This document shows, piece after piece, positions 1 to 8,527 of a stretch of DNA of 64,000 bases (its first letter is position 1; each line of letters starts with the position of its first letter). Under the pieces are notes generated by a model, which saw only the letters and a program-made list of their open reading frames with translations, was not told where the DNA came from and did no database searches. Made by a program: the position numbers and the translations under genes. Origin of the DNA: Mycobacterium sp. 3519A (GTDB lineage Bacteria; Actinomycetota; Actinomycetes; Mycobacteriales; Mycobacteriaceae). The stretch lies in assembly GCF_900240945.1 (NCBI RefSeq), contig NZ_OESG01000014.1:2572734-2636733 (forward strand), written 5' to 3'.

Positions 1-238
1 CGTCTATTTGACCGTTGGTGGTGTTGGACTCGTCGTGGTCTGAGGTGTGGTACCCCAGCACGTACGGGCTGTGCGGGTCGGTGCCGAACGGCACGATCGG
101 ATCGGTGCCTGCGGTGCTCACGGTCGACTGTGCGGTATGCGGTATCGCCACTGTCGCCGCACTGGCGACGGGGGCGAGCGCGACACCGATGGCAGCGACG
201 GCCATCACCGGGGCGAGGTACTTGATCCTGTTCTGCAT
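1..238 (-). CDS. Secreted protein, 3' end outside window
   Basis: This reading frame runs off the left edge, so only about the first 79 residues are visible. The ATG at 238 is preceded by a good ribosome site (AGGAGG, about 5 nt away). Residues 1-28 form a classical Sec signal peptide: basic MQNRIK, a hydrophobic Ala/Val/Leu core, then VASAATVA with a probable AxA-type cleavage near residue 28. The visible mature part is polar, rich in Thr, Ser, Asp and His (for example TDPHSPYVLGYHTSDHDES), with no recognisable domain. The promoter should lie in the 173-bp gap shared with the divergent DUF2993 gene. Family and function are unknown; export is the only supported property. Confidence 0.7.
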   Translation of the reverse strand, partial: MQNRIKYLAPVMAVAAIGVALAPVASAATVAIPHTAQSTVSTAGTDPIVPFGTDPHSPYVLGYHTSDHDESNTTNGQID

Positions 239-411
239 GTCGTCCTCCTGGCTTGTCGGGCACCCTGTTGGGCTGGTTAGAAGATTGCCGCCTCGGCACG
301 CCGAAGTCGTCACCGCTGACACCCGTCGTTGCCTGCGGCTACCTGCAACGCGGGTGCGGTAGCCAACCGGAAGGGCGCGGGCCGGACCCAAGATGAGGCA
401 GAATCGCGCAG

Positions 412-1563
412 GTGACTCCGCCGCAACGCCCCCGGCAGCCCGATTGGCGCGGCAGGGGCGTGCCCCCGCCGGGGCCTCCGCGGCCACCGCGACGGCCGGA
501 GCCGCCGACCGAGCGTCTGCGCGGGCCGAACCGCCCCGCCGATGTCGGCCCGACGCAGCGGATTCCGCGGCCACCGTCACCGGCCGATGCGTCACCCACC
601 GAACAGATTTGGCGCACGCCACCGCCCCCGCCGCGCCCTCCGATGCCGGCACGGCGGGGCCCGCCGCCGGGGCGCGGGCGGGGGCGAACCCCCCCCGCCG
701 ATGCCGGCCCGACGCAGCGGATCCCGCGGCCACCGTCACCGGCCGATGCGTCCCCCACCGAACAGATTGGGCGCACGCCCCCGCCCCCGCCGCGCCCTCC
801 GATGCCGGCACCGCCGCCGCCCCCGTCGCCCGAGCAGAAGCGGCGCCGCCTGTCCCGGATGTCGATCGTGCTCATCGTCGTGATCGTGGTGGCGCTGCTC
901 GTCGGCGGACTGGCCGGCGGCGAACTCTATGCCCGGTACCGGGCCGACAGCATCCTGACCGAGGTCGCCGAATGCGTCGTCAAGGACGGCGCCTCGATCT
1001 CATTCGGCGTCAATCCGCCGTTCCTGTGGCAGCACATCACCGGTCACTACACCAACATCACGGTGGAAACCGACGGGCACAGGGTGCAGAGCGCCGACGG
1101 GATGACCGCCGACGTGACGCTCAAAGACGTGCGATTGCAGGACTCCGCGAACGGCAAGGGCACCATCGGATCGCTGACCGCGACCCTGAGTTGGAAATCC
1201 TCCGGCATCAAGGACACCGTGGCGGCCAACCTTCCCGGGGTCGGCAATCTGGTCACCGGCGTCAGCACGGACGCCTCCGCGGGCACCATCATCCTGAACG
1301 CACCCGGCAGCAGCGTCACCGCGAAACCCGTTGTCACCGACGGTGATCTGAACCTCCAGGTCGTCGACGTCACCGGCGTGCTGCCGGAAGACGCCGTGCA
1401 GGCAGGGTTGAACACGCTGACCAAGAAGCTGAACGACAACTATCCGCTCGGCATTCACGCCGACAGCGTGAAGGTGACGAGCACGGGCGTCGTCGGGACG
1501 TTCTCCAGCCAGAACGCGACGATTCCGAAAGCGGACGCCAACCCGTGCTTCGCGCGGCTGTGA
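412..1563 (+). CDS. Proline-rich DUF2993 (LmeA-like) membrane protein
   Basis: 383 aa from a GTG start. Residues 1-145 are a very proline-rich, basic, presumably cytoplasmic or disordered tail containing two copies of a roughly 40-residue unit (about 40-80 and 93-133). One transmembrane helix follows at about 150-171. Residues 172-383 look like the DUF2993 domain: the segment after the helix starts with a short Cys-containing stretch (ECVVKDG) and continues as alternating beta strands ending FARL. The DUF2993 family includes mycobacterial LmeA, a periplasmic phospholipid-binding protein needed for lipomannan elongation, so a lipid-binding cell-envelope role is a family-level inference. LmeA itself lacks such a long proline-rich head, so this is probably a paralogue. 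A shadow frame opposite the GC-rich repeat is open only because of base composition. Confidence 0.75.
   Translation: MTPPQRPRQPDWRGRGVPPPGPPRPPRRPEPPTERLRGPNRPADVGPTQRIPRPPSPADASPTEQIWRTPPPPPRPPMPARRGPPPGRGRGRTPPADAGPTQRIPRPPSPADASPTEQIGRTPPPPPRPPMPAPPPPPSPEQKRRRLSRMSIVLIVVIVVALLVGGLAGGELYARYRADSILTEVAECVVKDGASISFGVNPPFLWQHITGHYTNITVETDGHRVQSADGMTADVTLKDVRLQDSANGKGTIGSLTATLSWKSSGIKDTVAANLPGVGNLVTGVSTDASAGTIILNAPGSSVTAKPVVTDGDLNLQVVDVTGVLPEDAVQAGLNTLTKKLNDNYPLGIHADSVKVTSTGVVGTFSSQNATIPKADANPCFARL
524..810 (+). repeat. Duplicated ~128-bp segment inside the DUF2993 gene
   Basis: Two near-identical direct copies, about 524-651 and 683-810, lie exactly 159 bp (53 codons) apart, so the duplication keeps frame. 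Each encodes the unit ADxGPTQRIPRPPSPADASP followed by TEQI(W/G)RTPPPPPRPPMPA. Only a handful of substitutions separate the copies, which implies recent duplication or ongoing homogenisation. The copies could recombine to give strains with one or three units without breaking the reading frame. Confidence 0.9.
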
Positions 1564-1570
1564 GCGCGAA

Positions 1571-2263
1571 TCAGTCTGCGACCACCGCGATTTCGTCGCC
1601 CAACTGGTAACCGGGTGCCAGCGGGAGCTCGTCGCCGCTCCAGAACACGCCGGGGTCGAACCAGTTGTAATGCTTCTCCGTCGACAGCAGACCCATCTCC
1701 TCATAGGTGATGGCGACGGTCTCCGCGCAGTACGCCGTCTCCAGTCCGACCTGCAGCTTCTCCTTCTTCCTGCGCTGGGCGGCTTCCCGAACTCTGTTGT
1801 GCACGAACGGAAGTCCGCGGGTGAGGTCGGCGACCGCGAGCCTGCCGCGAAACCACCGGCCCGTCAGCCGGGCCGTGGTGGGAAACGGCGTGCCGTCCAT
1901 CCTCGCGACGACCTTCAACGCGAGGTCTTCCTGCTCGCGGGTGGCGAACGGCGTGAGCTGACGCAGCCAGCAGCGCTGGTGATAGCTGTCCATCCACCGC
2001 TCGACGGCCTGCCGTGCGTCGTGCAGTTGCACCCCGCGGTGGTGACCGCCGGTCCACATGTCGGTCAGCTTGTCGCCCAACTCGGCATGCCAGATCAGCG
2101 GTGGCAGATCCTCGATCGCGATGGTCATCCCGACGTGGTTGACCGGCGCGTTGCTCATCGTCTGGATCGCCCGGTCCGGTCCGGACGTGCCCCGGAACAG
2201 CCAGATATCGCCCGTCCTGGTCTCGTCCAACGCCCGACTCAGCGACACGGTGCTTTCCTTCAC
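1571..2263 (-). CDS. Permuted papain-fold (YiiX/YaeF, NlpC/P60-like) protein
   Basis: 230 aa from a GTG start; a second GTG lies five codons further in. Near the N-terminus the sequence TGDIWLFRG is followed by an NHVGM motif (His43), and near the C-terminus a Cys sits in the motif YCAETVA (Cys179). A catalytic His before the Cys is the order expected for circularly permuted papain-like amidases of the YiiX/YaeF (C92) type. The substrate is unknown; family members act on lipids or peptides. There is no signal peptide or membrane helix, so it is probably cytoplasmic. It converges on the DUF2993 gene, 7 nt away, leaving no room for a separate terminator. The family call rests on motif order rather than overall similarity. 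Confidence 0.6.
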   Translation of the reverse strand: MKESTVSLSRALDETRTGDIWLFRGTSGPDRAIQTMSNAPVNHVGMTIAIEDLPPLIWHAELGDKLTDMWTGGHHRGVQLHDARQAVERWMDSYHQRCWLRQLTPFATREQEDLALKVVARMDGTPFPTTARLTGRWFRGRLAVADLTRGLPFVHNRVREAAQRRKKEKLQVGLETAYCAETVAITYEEMGLLSTEKHYNWFDPGVFWSGDELPLAPGYQLGDEIAVVAD

Positions 2264-2289
2264 ACGGGCAGCTTAGGCAAACTGTCGCG

Positions 2290-2451
2290 ATGCGCAGCTT
2301 ATGGAAGTGGGTTGGACTCGCCGGTGTCGCCGGCGTGGTGGCGGGCGGCGTGCTGGTCGCACGCGACCAACGCAAGCGCAACGCCTACACCCCCGAAGAC
2401 ATCCGCGCCCGACTGCACCAACGCGTCGCAGACGCCGACAAGGCCACTTAG
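2290..2451 (+). CDS. 53-residue single-pass membrane peptide
   Basis: A short ATG-TAG frame encodes a basic start (MRSLWKW), one Gly/Val/Ala-rich transmembrane helix at about residues 8-24, then a basic, soluble tail (ARDQRKRN...) ending ADADKAT. Codon third positions are strongly GC-rich, as in neighbouring genes. It starts 26 nt upstream of, and divergent from, the permuted papain-like gene, and its stop codon overlaps the last 4 nt of the convergent cyclase gene (2448-2451). Function is unknown. The topology suggests a cytoplasmic tail anchored by an N-terminal helix. It is easily missed by gene callers because of its size. Confidence 0.65.
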   Translation: MRSLWKWVGLAGVAGVVAGGVLVARDQRKRNAYTPEDIRARLHQRVADADKAT

Positions 2452-3230
2452 GACGCGACGGCGTAGAGCCGGTGCGAGCCGGAGAACCCCTTCAACTGGA
2501 CTTCGCGCCCCTCGTCGAACGCGATGTCCGCGTCGGTGAGGGCGTCCCGCACCACCTCGCTGACCAAAATCTCGCCGCCGTCGGCCTGCGCGGCCACCCG
2601 GGCCGCCATCGCGACGTTGCGGCCGAACAGATCGTCACCGCGACGTACCGACTTGCCCATGTGCACGCCGATCCGAACCCGAATCCCGTTGGGCCGTTTG
2701 CGGAGTGAGCGCTGCACAGCCATACTGCACCGCACCGCCTCGTCGGCCTGCGCGAACGCGATCATGAAACCGTCACCCTGGCTCTTCACCACGTGGCCGG
2801 AATGTTTGTCGACGAGCCTGCGAACCATCTTGTCGTGACTACCGATCAGCCTGACCCACGCGCGGTCACCGATGCGCTCGTTGAGCGCCGTCGAATCCTC
2901 GATGTCGGAGAACACGATGGCGACCTTGCCGCTGGGCGCCAACCGGGCGAGGTCCGGTCGTTCCACCTCGGCCCAATCGGCCAGGTCCTCGATCGACGAG
3001 CGCACCGCCGCGCCGAGGCCGTCCTTGCGCAGGATGTTGGCGGTCTGCCAGACCTGCTTGACAGCCTCCCGGCCGCCGGTGAACAGCATGTTCCTGGTGT
3101 CGACGCGCCGGCGCAAGTCGTCGAGTTCTCCCTGCTGGCGCCGGTAGCGCACGCCGAGGACGACGAGCGCCGCCGCCTCCACCGCCGCGACACCGGCGAG
3201 TACGTAAGCCGCAATCTGCGCTCCGATCAC
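2448..3230 (-). CDS. Membrane-anchored class III adenylate cyclase
   Basis: 260 aa, GTG start. Residues 4-27 form one transmembrane helix, 30-95 a helical linker, and 100-258 a class III nucleotidyl cyclase domain that would convert ATP to cAMP. Visible catalytic residues are the two metal aspartates, D109 in FSDIEDST and D153 in KSQGDGF, a lysine at 149 in the position that selects adenine, and R211 in the AARV motif. In the alignment V-N-x-A-A-R of active cyclases, the transition-state Asn is expected at 207, but this protein has Ala there (RNVAMAARV). Activity may therefore be reduced, unless N205 substitutes. It is divergent from the lipocalin-like gene at 3256, with a gap of about 25 bp. 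Confidence 0.85.
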   Translation of the reverse strand: MIGAQIAAYVLAGVAAVEAAALVVLGVRYRRQQGELDDLRRRVDTRNMLFTGGREAVKQVWQTANILRKDGLGAAVRSSIEDLADWAEVERPDLARLAPSGKVAIVFSDIEDSTALNERIGDRAWVRLIGSHDKMVRRLVDKHSGHVVKSQGDGFMIAFAQADEAVRCSMAVQRSLRKRPNGIRVRIGVHMGKSVRRGDDLFGRNVAMAARVAAQADGGEILVSEVVRDALTDADIAFDEGREVQLKGFSGSHRLYAVAS

Positions 3231-3255
3231 CGGTCAAGTATTGGATGCTGATCGC

Positions 3256-4209
3256 GTGAAGCCTCAGGCGCCCTACTACGAGAGCCGTTACATCCGCGCG
3301 AACCACCCCGAGCTGCCGCAGGCGCTGTGGCTGCGCGAGACCCTGCTGCTGCCCACGGCGGGCGATCCGGTGGCCGACGTGTGGGTGATGGTGTTCGACC
3401 CCGACGGACAGGGCAACCGCGCGCTCAAGGAGCCGTACCCGATCGACGCCGCCGACTATGAATACGACGAGTGGACCGCCCGCATCGGCGCGACGTCCAT
3501 CGACGACAAGTCCGCACACGGCGTCGTGACGGGCGGGAGCCGGTCGGCGCGATGGGACCTGCGCATCACCCCTGGCGGCGAGGACGCGGTGAAACTGCTC
3601 ACCGACCGCGCGTACAGGGCGCGCATCCCGACCGCGAAAACCACGGTGCGCCATCCGTTGGCGCAGTTCGACGGGCGGGTCGAACTCGACGACGCCCGCC
3701 TGGTGCTCGACGGCTGGACCGGCAGTGTCAACCACAACTGGGGCACGCGGCACACCCCCGCCTATGCGTTCGGGCAGGTGTGCGGATTCGACGACGCGCC
3801 GGACACGACGCTGGAGATTGTCACTGCGCGGGCCGCGATCGGGCCGGTGTTGACGCCCGCGGCGACGCTGTTCGTGTTCCGGCACGCCGAGGGAGAGTTC
3901 GCGGTCCGCTCCATCGTGGGCAGCCTGCAGACCCACGGGCGCTATCAGCCGTTCTCGTGGGCGTTCGGCGGCCGGGTCGGGGATCGGATGATCGAAGGCG
4001 AGATCGTGGCGGAACCATCGGATGTCATCGGGCTGACCTACACCGACACCGACGGCGCGCAGAAGTACTGCTACAACTCGGCGATCGCGACATGTCGGGT
4101 TCAGGTGGCGGGCAAGGCCTTCGAGCGTGCGGAGCTGGTGGCCCCCCGGCGGGCGATGTTCGAGATCCTCACCGACAAGCGACTCGCCGAGGTGCCGCTG
4201 CTGGCCTGA
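3256..4209 (+). CDS. Unassigned soluble protein, possibly CrtC/AttH-like lipocalin fold
   Basis: 317 aa from the GTG at 3256; a TTG at 3241 would add five residues. No signal peptide or membrane helix. The sequence is rich in short beta-type segments with Trp/Asp/Gly turns. The motif VNHNWGTRHTPAYAFGQ at about residue 160 resembles the conserved NHxWG region of carotenoid 1,2-hydratase/AttH-like double-lipocalin proteins, which bind hydrophobic ligands. That assignment is tentative and no catalytic residue can be confirmed. The gene shares a very short divergent promoter region with the cyclase gene, so the two are likely to be co-regulated or to interfere with each other's transcription. Confidence 0.55.
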   Translation: MKPQAPYYESRYIRANHPELPQALWLRETLLLPTAGDPVADVWVMVFDPDGQGNRALKEPYPIDAADYEYDEWTARIGATSIDDKSAHGVVTGGSRSARWDLRITPGGEDAVKLLTDRAYRARIPTAKTTVRHPLAQFDGRVELDDARLVLDGWTGSVNHNWGTRHTPAYAFGQVCGFDDAPDTTLEIVTARAAIGPVLTPAATLFVFRHAEGEFAVRSIVGSLQTHGRYQPFSWAFGGRVGDRMIEGEIVAEPSDVIGLTYTDTDGAQKYCYNSAIATCRVQVAGKAFERAELVAPRRAMFEILTDKRLAEVPLLA

Positions 4210-4217
4210 CCTACTGC

Positions 4218-4628
4218 TCAGACCCCGGTCGTCGACCCGGGCCGCACGATCATCAGCACGGTCACGGCCACCCACAGCAGGTTGAAAACTCCTGTGGTCA
4301 TGGCCAATCGGGTGACGGCGCCGCCCGCCAACGCGGCACGCTGATCGGGCAGGATGGCCGCGATCAAGACCACCGCCGCGGCGGCCGTCAACCCGATCGA
4401 CACCAGCACCCAGGCCTGGGTCAGCACACCCATCGACACCGCCGTCGCGATGCCCAGCAGGGGAACCGCGACGGCCACCACGGCGTACGTCCGGCAGATG
4501 CGGTGCAACACACCGGCGACAGGTCCACCGTTGTGGGCATATCGGCCAAACATGCTCGCCGCGACGGCAATTGGCCCAACAGCCAGGATCGCGACGACGA
4601 CGTGGGCGCTGAGCAGGATTGCGGACAT
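4218..4628 (-). CDS. Small four-helix integral membrane protein
   Basis: 136 aa from an ATG. Four hydrophobic segments are visible at about residues 3-25, 45-65, 70-92 and 108-128, separated by short polar loops containing FGRYAHNG and LPDQRAAL. The general shape resembles the small DUF2269-type membrane proteins of actinobacteria, but no diagnostic motif was seen. It converges with the preceding lipocalin-like gene, 8 nt away. A dispersed inverted repeat lies in the 153-bp gap on its 5' side. Function is unknown. Confidence 0.65.
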   Translation of the reverse strand: MSAILLSAHVVVAILAVGPIAVAASMFGRYAHNGGPVAGVLHRICRTYAVVAVAVPLLGIATAVSMGVLTQAWVLVSIGLTAAAAVVLIAAILPDQRAALAGGAVTRLAMTTGVFNLLWVAVTVLMIVRPGSTTGV

Positions 4629-4710
4629 CGTTGTAGAGGCTAGGCGACTGCCTGCGGACCAGACGTACAGATTCTGGCCAAGATCCGCGCGGATCTGGCC
4701 ACCCCATCCC

Positions 4711-4773
4711 GCGCGAGCAGACGCAAAGTGGCCGATTTTCTCGGCGTGTCGGGTACTTTTGCGTCTTCTCGTC
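4711..4773. repeat. Dispersed inverted repeat, family 1, copy A (degenerate)
   Basis: The left arm GCGAGCAGACGCAAAGTG (4713-4730) is matched by an imperfect right arm ACTTTTGCGTCTTCTCG (4755-4771). The interior contains TCGGCGTGTCGGG. Arms and interior match the better copy at 33210-33271, so this is a repeat family rather than chance dyad symmetry. This copy has mismatches in the right arm, including one extra T. It sits between two minus-strand genes, downstream of the aminotransferase fusion gene. Confidence 0.75.
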
Positions 4774-4781
4774 GGGTGGGG

Positions 4782-7661
4782 TTACCAGCCTTCGGTGAGG
4801 ACCCGATCCAGCGTGTCGACGTAGAAGTCCGCGCCCTCGACGTCAATGCACAACGGCGGCTTGGTTTTCAGGATGTTCTGATGGTCGCCGGTGGGCTGGA
4901 TGATCACCCCGAGTTCGAGCATGCGGTCGCAGATCGCCGACGTCTCCTGAACGGCAGGCTCCAGCGTCGACCGGTCGCGCACCATCTCGACACCGAGATA
5001 CAGCCCGATCCCGTGCACCGTGCCGATGATCGCGTGCTTGTCCTGCAGCGCTTGCAGTCTCGCCTTCAGGTGCGCCCCGACCGTCGCGGCGTTTTCCTGT
5101 AGCCGCTCGTCGCGCAGCACGTCGAGGACCGTCATCCCGATCGCACACGACAGCGGACTGCCACCGGTCGAGGAGAAGAAGTATCCCTGCGACCGGAAAC
5201 CTTCGGCCACCGCGCGACTGGTGATCACCGCGCCCAACGGATAGCCGTTGCCAACCGATTTCGCGACCGAGACGATGTCGGGTACCGCGTCCTGCTGCTG
5301 GAAACCCCAAAACCATTCGCCGAGACGGCCATAGCCGACCTGGACCTCGTCGGAGATCGCCAGTCCGCCCTTGGCCCGCACCGCGGCATACACCTGTTGC
5401 AGATAGCCGTCCGGCAGCGCCATGCCGCCCGCGTTGCCGTACACGCTCTCGCAGATGAACCCCGCGGGCGGCCGGCCGTCGGCCGCCAACTGTTCGATCA
5501 CTGCCACCGCATCGCGGGCGTACCGCACCGCCTCGGCGCCGCGGTACTTGCCGCGGAAGCTGTTCGGCGACTCGACGGTGTGCACCCAATCCGGCCGGGT
5601 GGCAAGCGCATTGGGATTGTCGGCTGTGGACGTCGAAACCGCGTCCGTGCCGTACGTCCAGCCGTGGTACGCCTCGCGGACGGCGACCACGTCCCGTCGG
5701 CCCGTCGCCGCCGTCGCCAGCCGGATCGCCAGATCGCTTGCCTCAGAACCGGAATTGACCAGGAACACGGTGTCCAGCGGATCCGGCAGCAGCCCGGCCA
5801 GCCGCTCGCTGAACTCGACGACCGCCTCGTAGTTGAACCGTGAGTTCGTGTTCAACTTGCGCAGTTGTCTGGCCGCGGTGTCCGCGATCCGCGGATGCGC
5901 GTGGCCCAGTACCGTCACGTTGTTGACCATGTCGAGGTACGTGCGGCCCGCCGTCGACATCAGATAGTGCCTTCGGCCGCGCTCGATCTGTGGTGGCCTG
6001 CGGTAGTAGAACTCCTGTACCGGAGCGAAACTCGCATCGCGGCGCGACAGCAGATCGCCCGCCTCGGGTGCGGTCACCGCGGGCAGCCCGAGTAGCGGCC
6101 GCGGGTCACGCGTCAGCGCCAGCCAGCCGGGCGCCACCTCCGGCCGCACCAACGCCGGCGCCGCAGGCGCACCGACCGGTCGCACCGCCACCTCGACCCA
6201 GCGGCCCGCGGGAACGTCGGCCAGCGGCTCACCGGCGCGCACAGCGCCGGACGCGACGTCGGCTCCGGTCAATGCCAGTTCGTACTCTGCGCCCCGCAAC
6301 GTCGAACCGTCGATCTCACCGTCCCACGGTGCGACGAGCGCCAGCCCGGACGCCGCCCACAGCCTGACGCCGGTCGCCACCACCTCGGGGCTCTGCTGGC
6401 TGAGCCTGACCGTCCTGCTGAGTTGTGCCTCGCCGTACCGCGTGACGACGACCCCGGCGCCCGCCCTTGCCAATTCGTCCTCCACGTCGGGCCGCAGCGA
6501 TCCGTCGTCGGTGAACGCGAAGTCGTAGACGTCCGAGGTGGTGCCCAGGTCCAGCGTCGTCACCGCGGAAGGATCGACGTCGAGAAGCGACCCCCGCAGC
6601 GGCGGCGGTGACGCGGCGAACCCGAGGTCGGCCTTGATCACCTCCGTCATCACGTCGATCGGGATCGAGGTCGCCTGTTCGAACATTCGCCACTCGCTGC
6701 CCGCCTGGTCGGCGAGATACGGGTTGTCGGGGTCAAGGCTGGTCTGCTGCGCTCCGCTGACGATCAGCACCGCGGCCCGCAGCACCAGCAGCGGCCACAA
6801 CGCCTGTACCTCCGCCCCCGTCAGCGGCCTGATCGCGTGAAACGCCCTGACCGCGGGCAGGATCGAGACCGGTTCGCTGCCGACGTGGCCCAGCACCGAC
6901 GACGCGGTGATCGCCAGATCGGCCACCGCCCAGGTGTCGGACAGGTCACCGAAGTCGATCACGCCATCCGGCCCGCCAGCACCGAGCACCACGTTCGCGT
7001 CGGTCATGTCCAGGTGCACCGCTTGGCGTGGCAGGTCGTCGACGAGAGGTGCGACACGCTCCCATGCCTCCTGCGTCGCCGCGTCAAGCCGGGCCCGGTG
7101 CAACGGGTCGGCGACATACGAGATCAGCTCGGACACGACGGCCTTGGCGTACCGCAGATCCCACTGCAGGATCCGGTCGAGACCGGGATGGCTGAACCCC
7201 TCGAGCGCTCGGCTCACCCGCCCGGCCACCTCGCCCAAACCGGCGACCTTGTCCGGCGACAGGTAGCCCGCCTCGAACAGCGTCCCGCCTGGCAGATAGC
7301 GCAACAGCCGCACATAGGCGGTACCGTCCACCAAACCGTCGATGGCCGTGCACACTTCGCCGGCGGAGTTGGGTATCGGCACGGCGATCCGCAACGCGGG
7401 TTCGGCCTCGGCGATGCGCAGCGCCGCCAAATCCTGCGCCTCGATCTCGGTGGCGTTGAACGCCGGATTGGCGATCTTCAGCACACCGACGACGGTGCCG
7501 TCGGCATCGGTCATGACGAAGTTCTTGTCCTGTTGGCTGCCAAGCGATGTCGCGCGGGCCTGCCGTCCGTAGTGCCGGGCCAGGATCTCCTCGGCTTGCG
7601 TCTCGCTCACTTGAGGCGCCGGAAGCTCAGGCGCCTCAAGGAAATTGAACCCGACCGTCAC
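4782..7661 (-). CDS. Kinase-like / degenerate M23-like / class III aminotransferase fusion
   Basis: 959 aa from a GTG at 7661 that overlaps the upstream hydrolase stop in a GTGA, showing translational coupling. Residues about 15-340 are an aminoglycoside/hydroxylysine-kinase-like fold with the catalytic loop HLDMTDAN (216-223) and metal motif IDFGD (235-239). Residues about 375-500 look like the M23/biotinyl-type beta domain seen in relatives (LVAPWDGEIDG), but no H..D or HxH zinc ligands are visible. Residues about 530-959 are a class III PLP aminotransferase/phospho-lyase: DEVQ at 771-774 and the PLP lysine K801 in VAKSVGNGYP. Known two-enzyme analogues phosphorylate an amino alcohol and then eliminate phosphate (hydroxylysine kinase plus phospho-lyase). 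A similar coupled reaction in one chain is inferred; the substrate is unknown. Confidence 0.85.
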   Translation of the reverse strand: MTVGFNFLEAPELPAPQVSETQAEEILARHYGRQARATSLGSQQDKNFVMTDADGTVVGVLKIANPAFNATEIEAQDLAALRIAEAEPALRIAVPIPNSAGEVCTAIDGLVDGTAYVRLLRYLPGGTLFEAGYLSPDKVAGLGEVAGRVSRALEGFSHPGLDRILQWDLRYAKAVVSELISYVADPLHRARLDAATQEAWERVAPLVDDLPRQAVHLDMTDANVVLGAGGPDGVIDFGDLSDTWAVADLAITASSVLGHVGSEPVSILPAVRAFHAIRPLTGAEVQALWPLLVLRAAVLIVSGAQQTSLDPDNPYLADQAGSEWRMFEQATSIPIDVMTEVIKADLGFAASPPPLRGSLLDVDPSAVTTLDLGTTSDVYDFAFTDDGSLRPDVEDELARAGAGVVVTRYGEAQLSRTVRLSQQSPEVVATGVRLWAASGLALVAPWDGEIDGSTLRGAEYELALTGADVASGAVRAGEPLADVPAGRWVEVAVRPVGAPAAPALVRPEVAPGWLALTRDPRPLLGLPAVTAPEAGDLLSRRDASFAPVQEFYYRRPPQIERGRRHYLMSTAGRTYLDMVNNVTVLGHAHPRIADTAARQLRKLNTNSRFNYEAVVEFSERLAGLLPDPLDTVFLVNSGSEASDLAIRLATAATGRRDVVAVREAYHGWTYGTDAVSTSTADNPNALATRPDWVHTVESPNSFRGKYRGAEAVRYARDAVAVIEQLAADGRPPAGFICESVYGNAGGMALPDGYLQQVYAAVRAKGGLAISDEVQVGYGRLGEWFWGFQQQDAVPDIVSVAKSVGNGYPLGAVITSRAVAEGFRSQGYFFSSTGGSPLSCAIGMTVLDVLRDERLQENAATVGAHLKARLQALQDKHAIIGTVHGIGLYLGVEMVRDRSTLEPAVQETSAICDRMLELGVIIQPTGDHQNILKTKPPLCIDVEGADFYVDTLDRVLTEGW

Positions 7662-8512
7662 CGGCTGACGAATTGGACGACGGCTTGGGTGAAGGCGTCG
7701 TTGTCGTCTCCCGCGGCGGTATGCCCGGCGTCGGAGAGTTCGACGAACTCCGCGTGCGGCACCTTCTCCAGGAAGTCCTTCACCCCTTCCGGGCTGACCA
7801 CATCGGACAACTTGCCGCGAACCAGCAGGACCGGGACGGTCAGATCCATCGCCGCCTGCTCGAGCTTTTCCTCCCGCACGAACGCGTCGTCGGCCGGGGC
7901 GGTCAGGAACTTGGGGTCCCAATGCCAATACCAGCGGCCGTCGCGTCGTCGCAGGTTCTTCTTCAGACCCTCCGGGCTGCGCGGCTTGGGCCGATGCGGC
8001 AGATACTCCGCGACCGCGTCGGCCGCCTCGTCCAGCGTCGCGAACCCGTGCACGTGGCTGAACATGAACTCGCGGATCCGGGCGCTGCCGCTCTTCTCGT
8101 ATCGCGGCACCACGTCCACGAGCACCAGCTTGGTGACCCTTGCCGGGCCCGCCGCGTGGGCGACCAGGATGCCGGTCATGCCACCCATGCTGGCGCCGAT
8201 CAGCATCACCGGGCGCCCGATCTGCTCGAGCACGGCGAGCGTGTCGGCGGCCAACGCATCGACAGTGTAGGTCGCGTCGGGGGAGCGGTCGCTGTCCCCG
8301 TGGCCACGGCTGTCCAACGCGACGACGTGGAATCCGTGGTCGGCCAGGATCTGGCCGGTGCTTTTCCACGAGAAGCGGTTCTGCCCGCCCCCGTGCAGGA
8401 GCAACACGGAAGGCCGACTGCTCGACCCGGGATTCCACTCGTCGGCAACCAGGACGAGGTCGTCGATGCCGCGGAACTTCACGGTCTGCGGTTCGCTGCG
8501 GGCGGTGCTCAC
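7658..8512 (-). CDS. Alpha/beta hydrolase
   Basis: 284 aa. The fold is clear: HGGG oxyanion region at 40-43, the nucleophile elbow GASMGG with Ser108, and a late His in DAGHTAAGD (about 264); an Asp in the RGKLSDVV stretch completes the triad. There is no signal peptide, so it is cytoplasmic. The gene is the first of a two-gene operon, its TGA overlapping the GTG of the kinase/aminotransferase fusion. That coupling suggests it prepares or removes an ester or amide of the same amino-alcohol substrate, which is inference. It is divergent from a TetR gene 77 bp away, a common arrangement for a regulator controlling its neighbour. Confidence 0.85.
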   Translation of the reverse strand: MSTARSEPQTVKFRGIDDLVLVADEWNPGSSSRPSVLLLHGGGQNRFSWKSTGQILADHGFHVVALDSRGHGDSDRSPDATYTVDALAADTLAVLEQIGRPVMLIGASMGGMTGILVAHAAGPARVTKLVLVDVVPRYEKSGSARIREFMFSHVHGFATLDEAADAVAEYLPHRPKPRSPEGLKKNLRRRDGRWYWHWDPKFLTAPADDAFVREEKLEQAAMDLTVPVLLVRGKLSDVVSPEGVKDFLEKVPHAEFVELSDAGHTAAGDDNDAFTQAVVQFVSR

Positions 8513-8527
8513 GGCCTCACGTTACCC

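Noticed and set aside
393-1346. Long open frames in other phases over the proline-rich repeat
   Set aside because: They are Arg/Ala/Gly-rich shadows produced by GC-rich repeats; only the DUF2993 frame has a domain and a membrane helix.
2866-4707. 613-codon minus-strand open frame over the lipocalin-like gene
   Set aside because: Arg/Pro/Gly-rich translation without domains, antisense to several better-supported genes.
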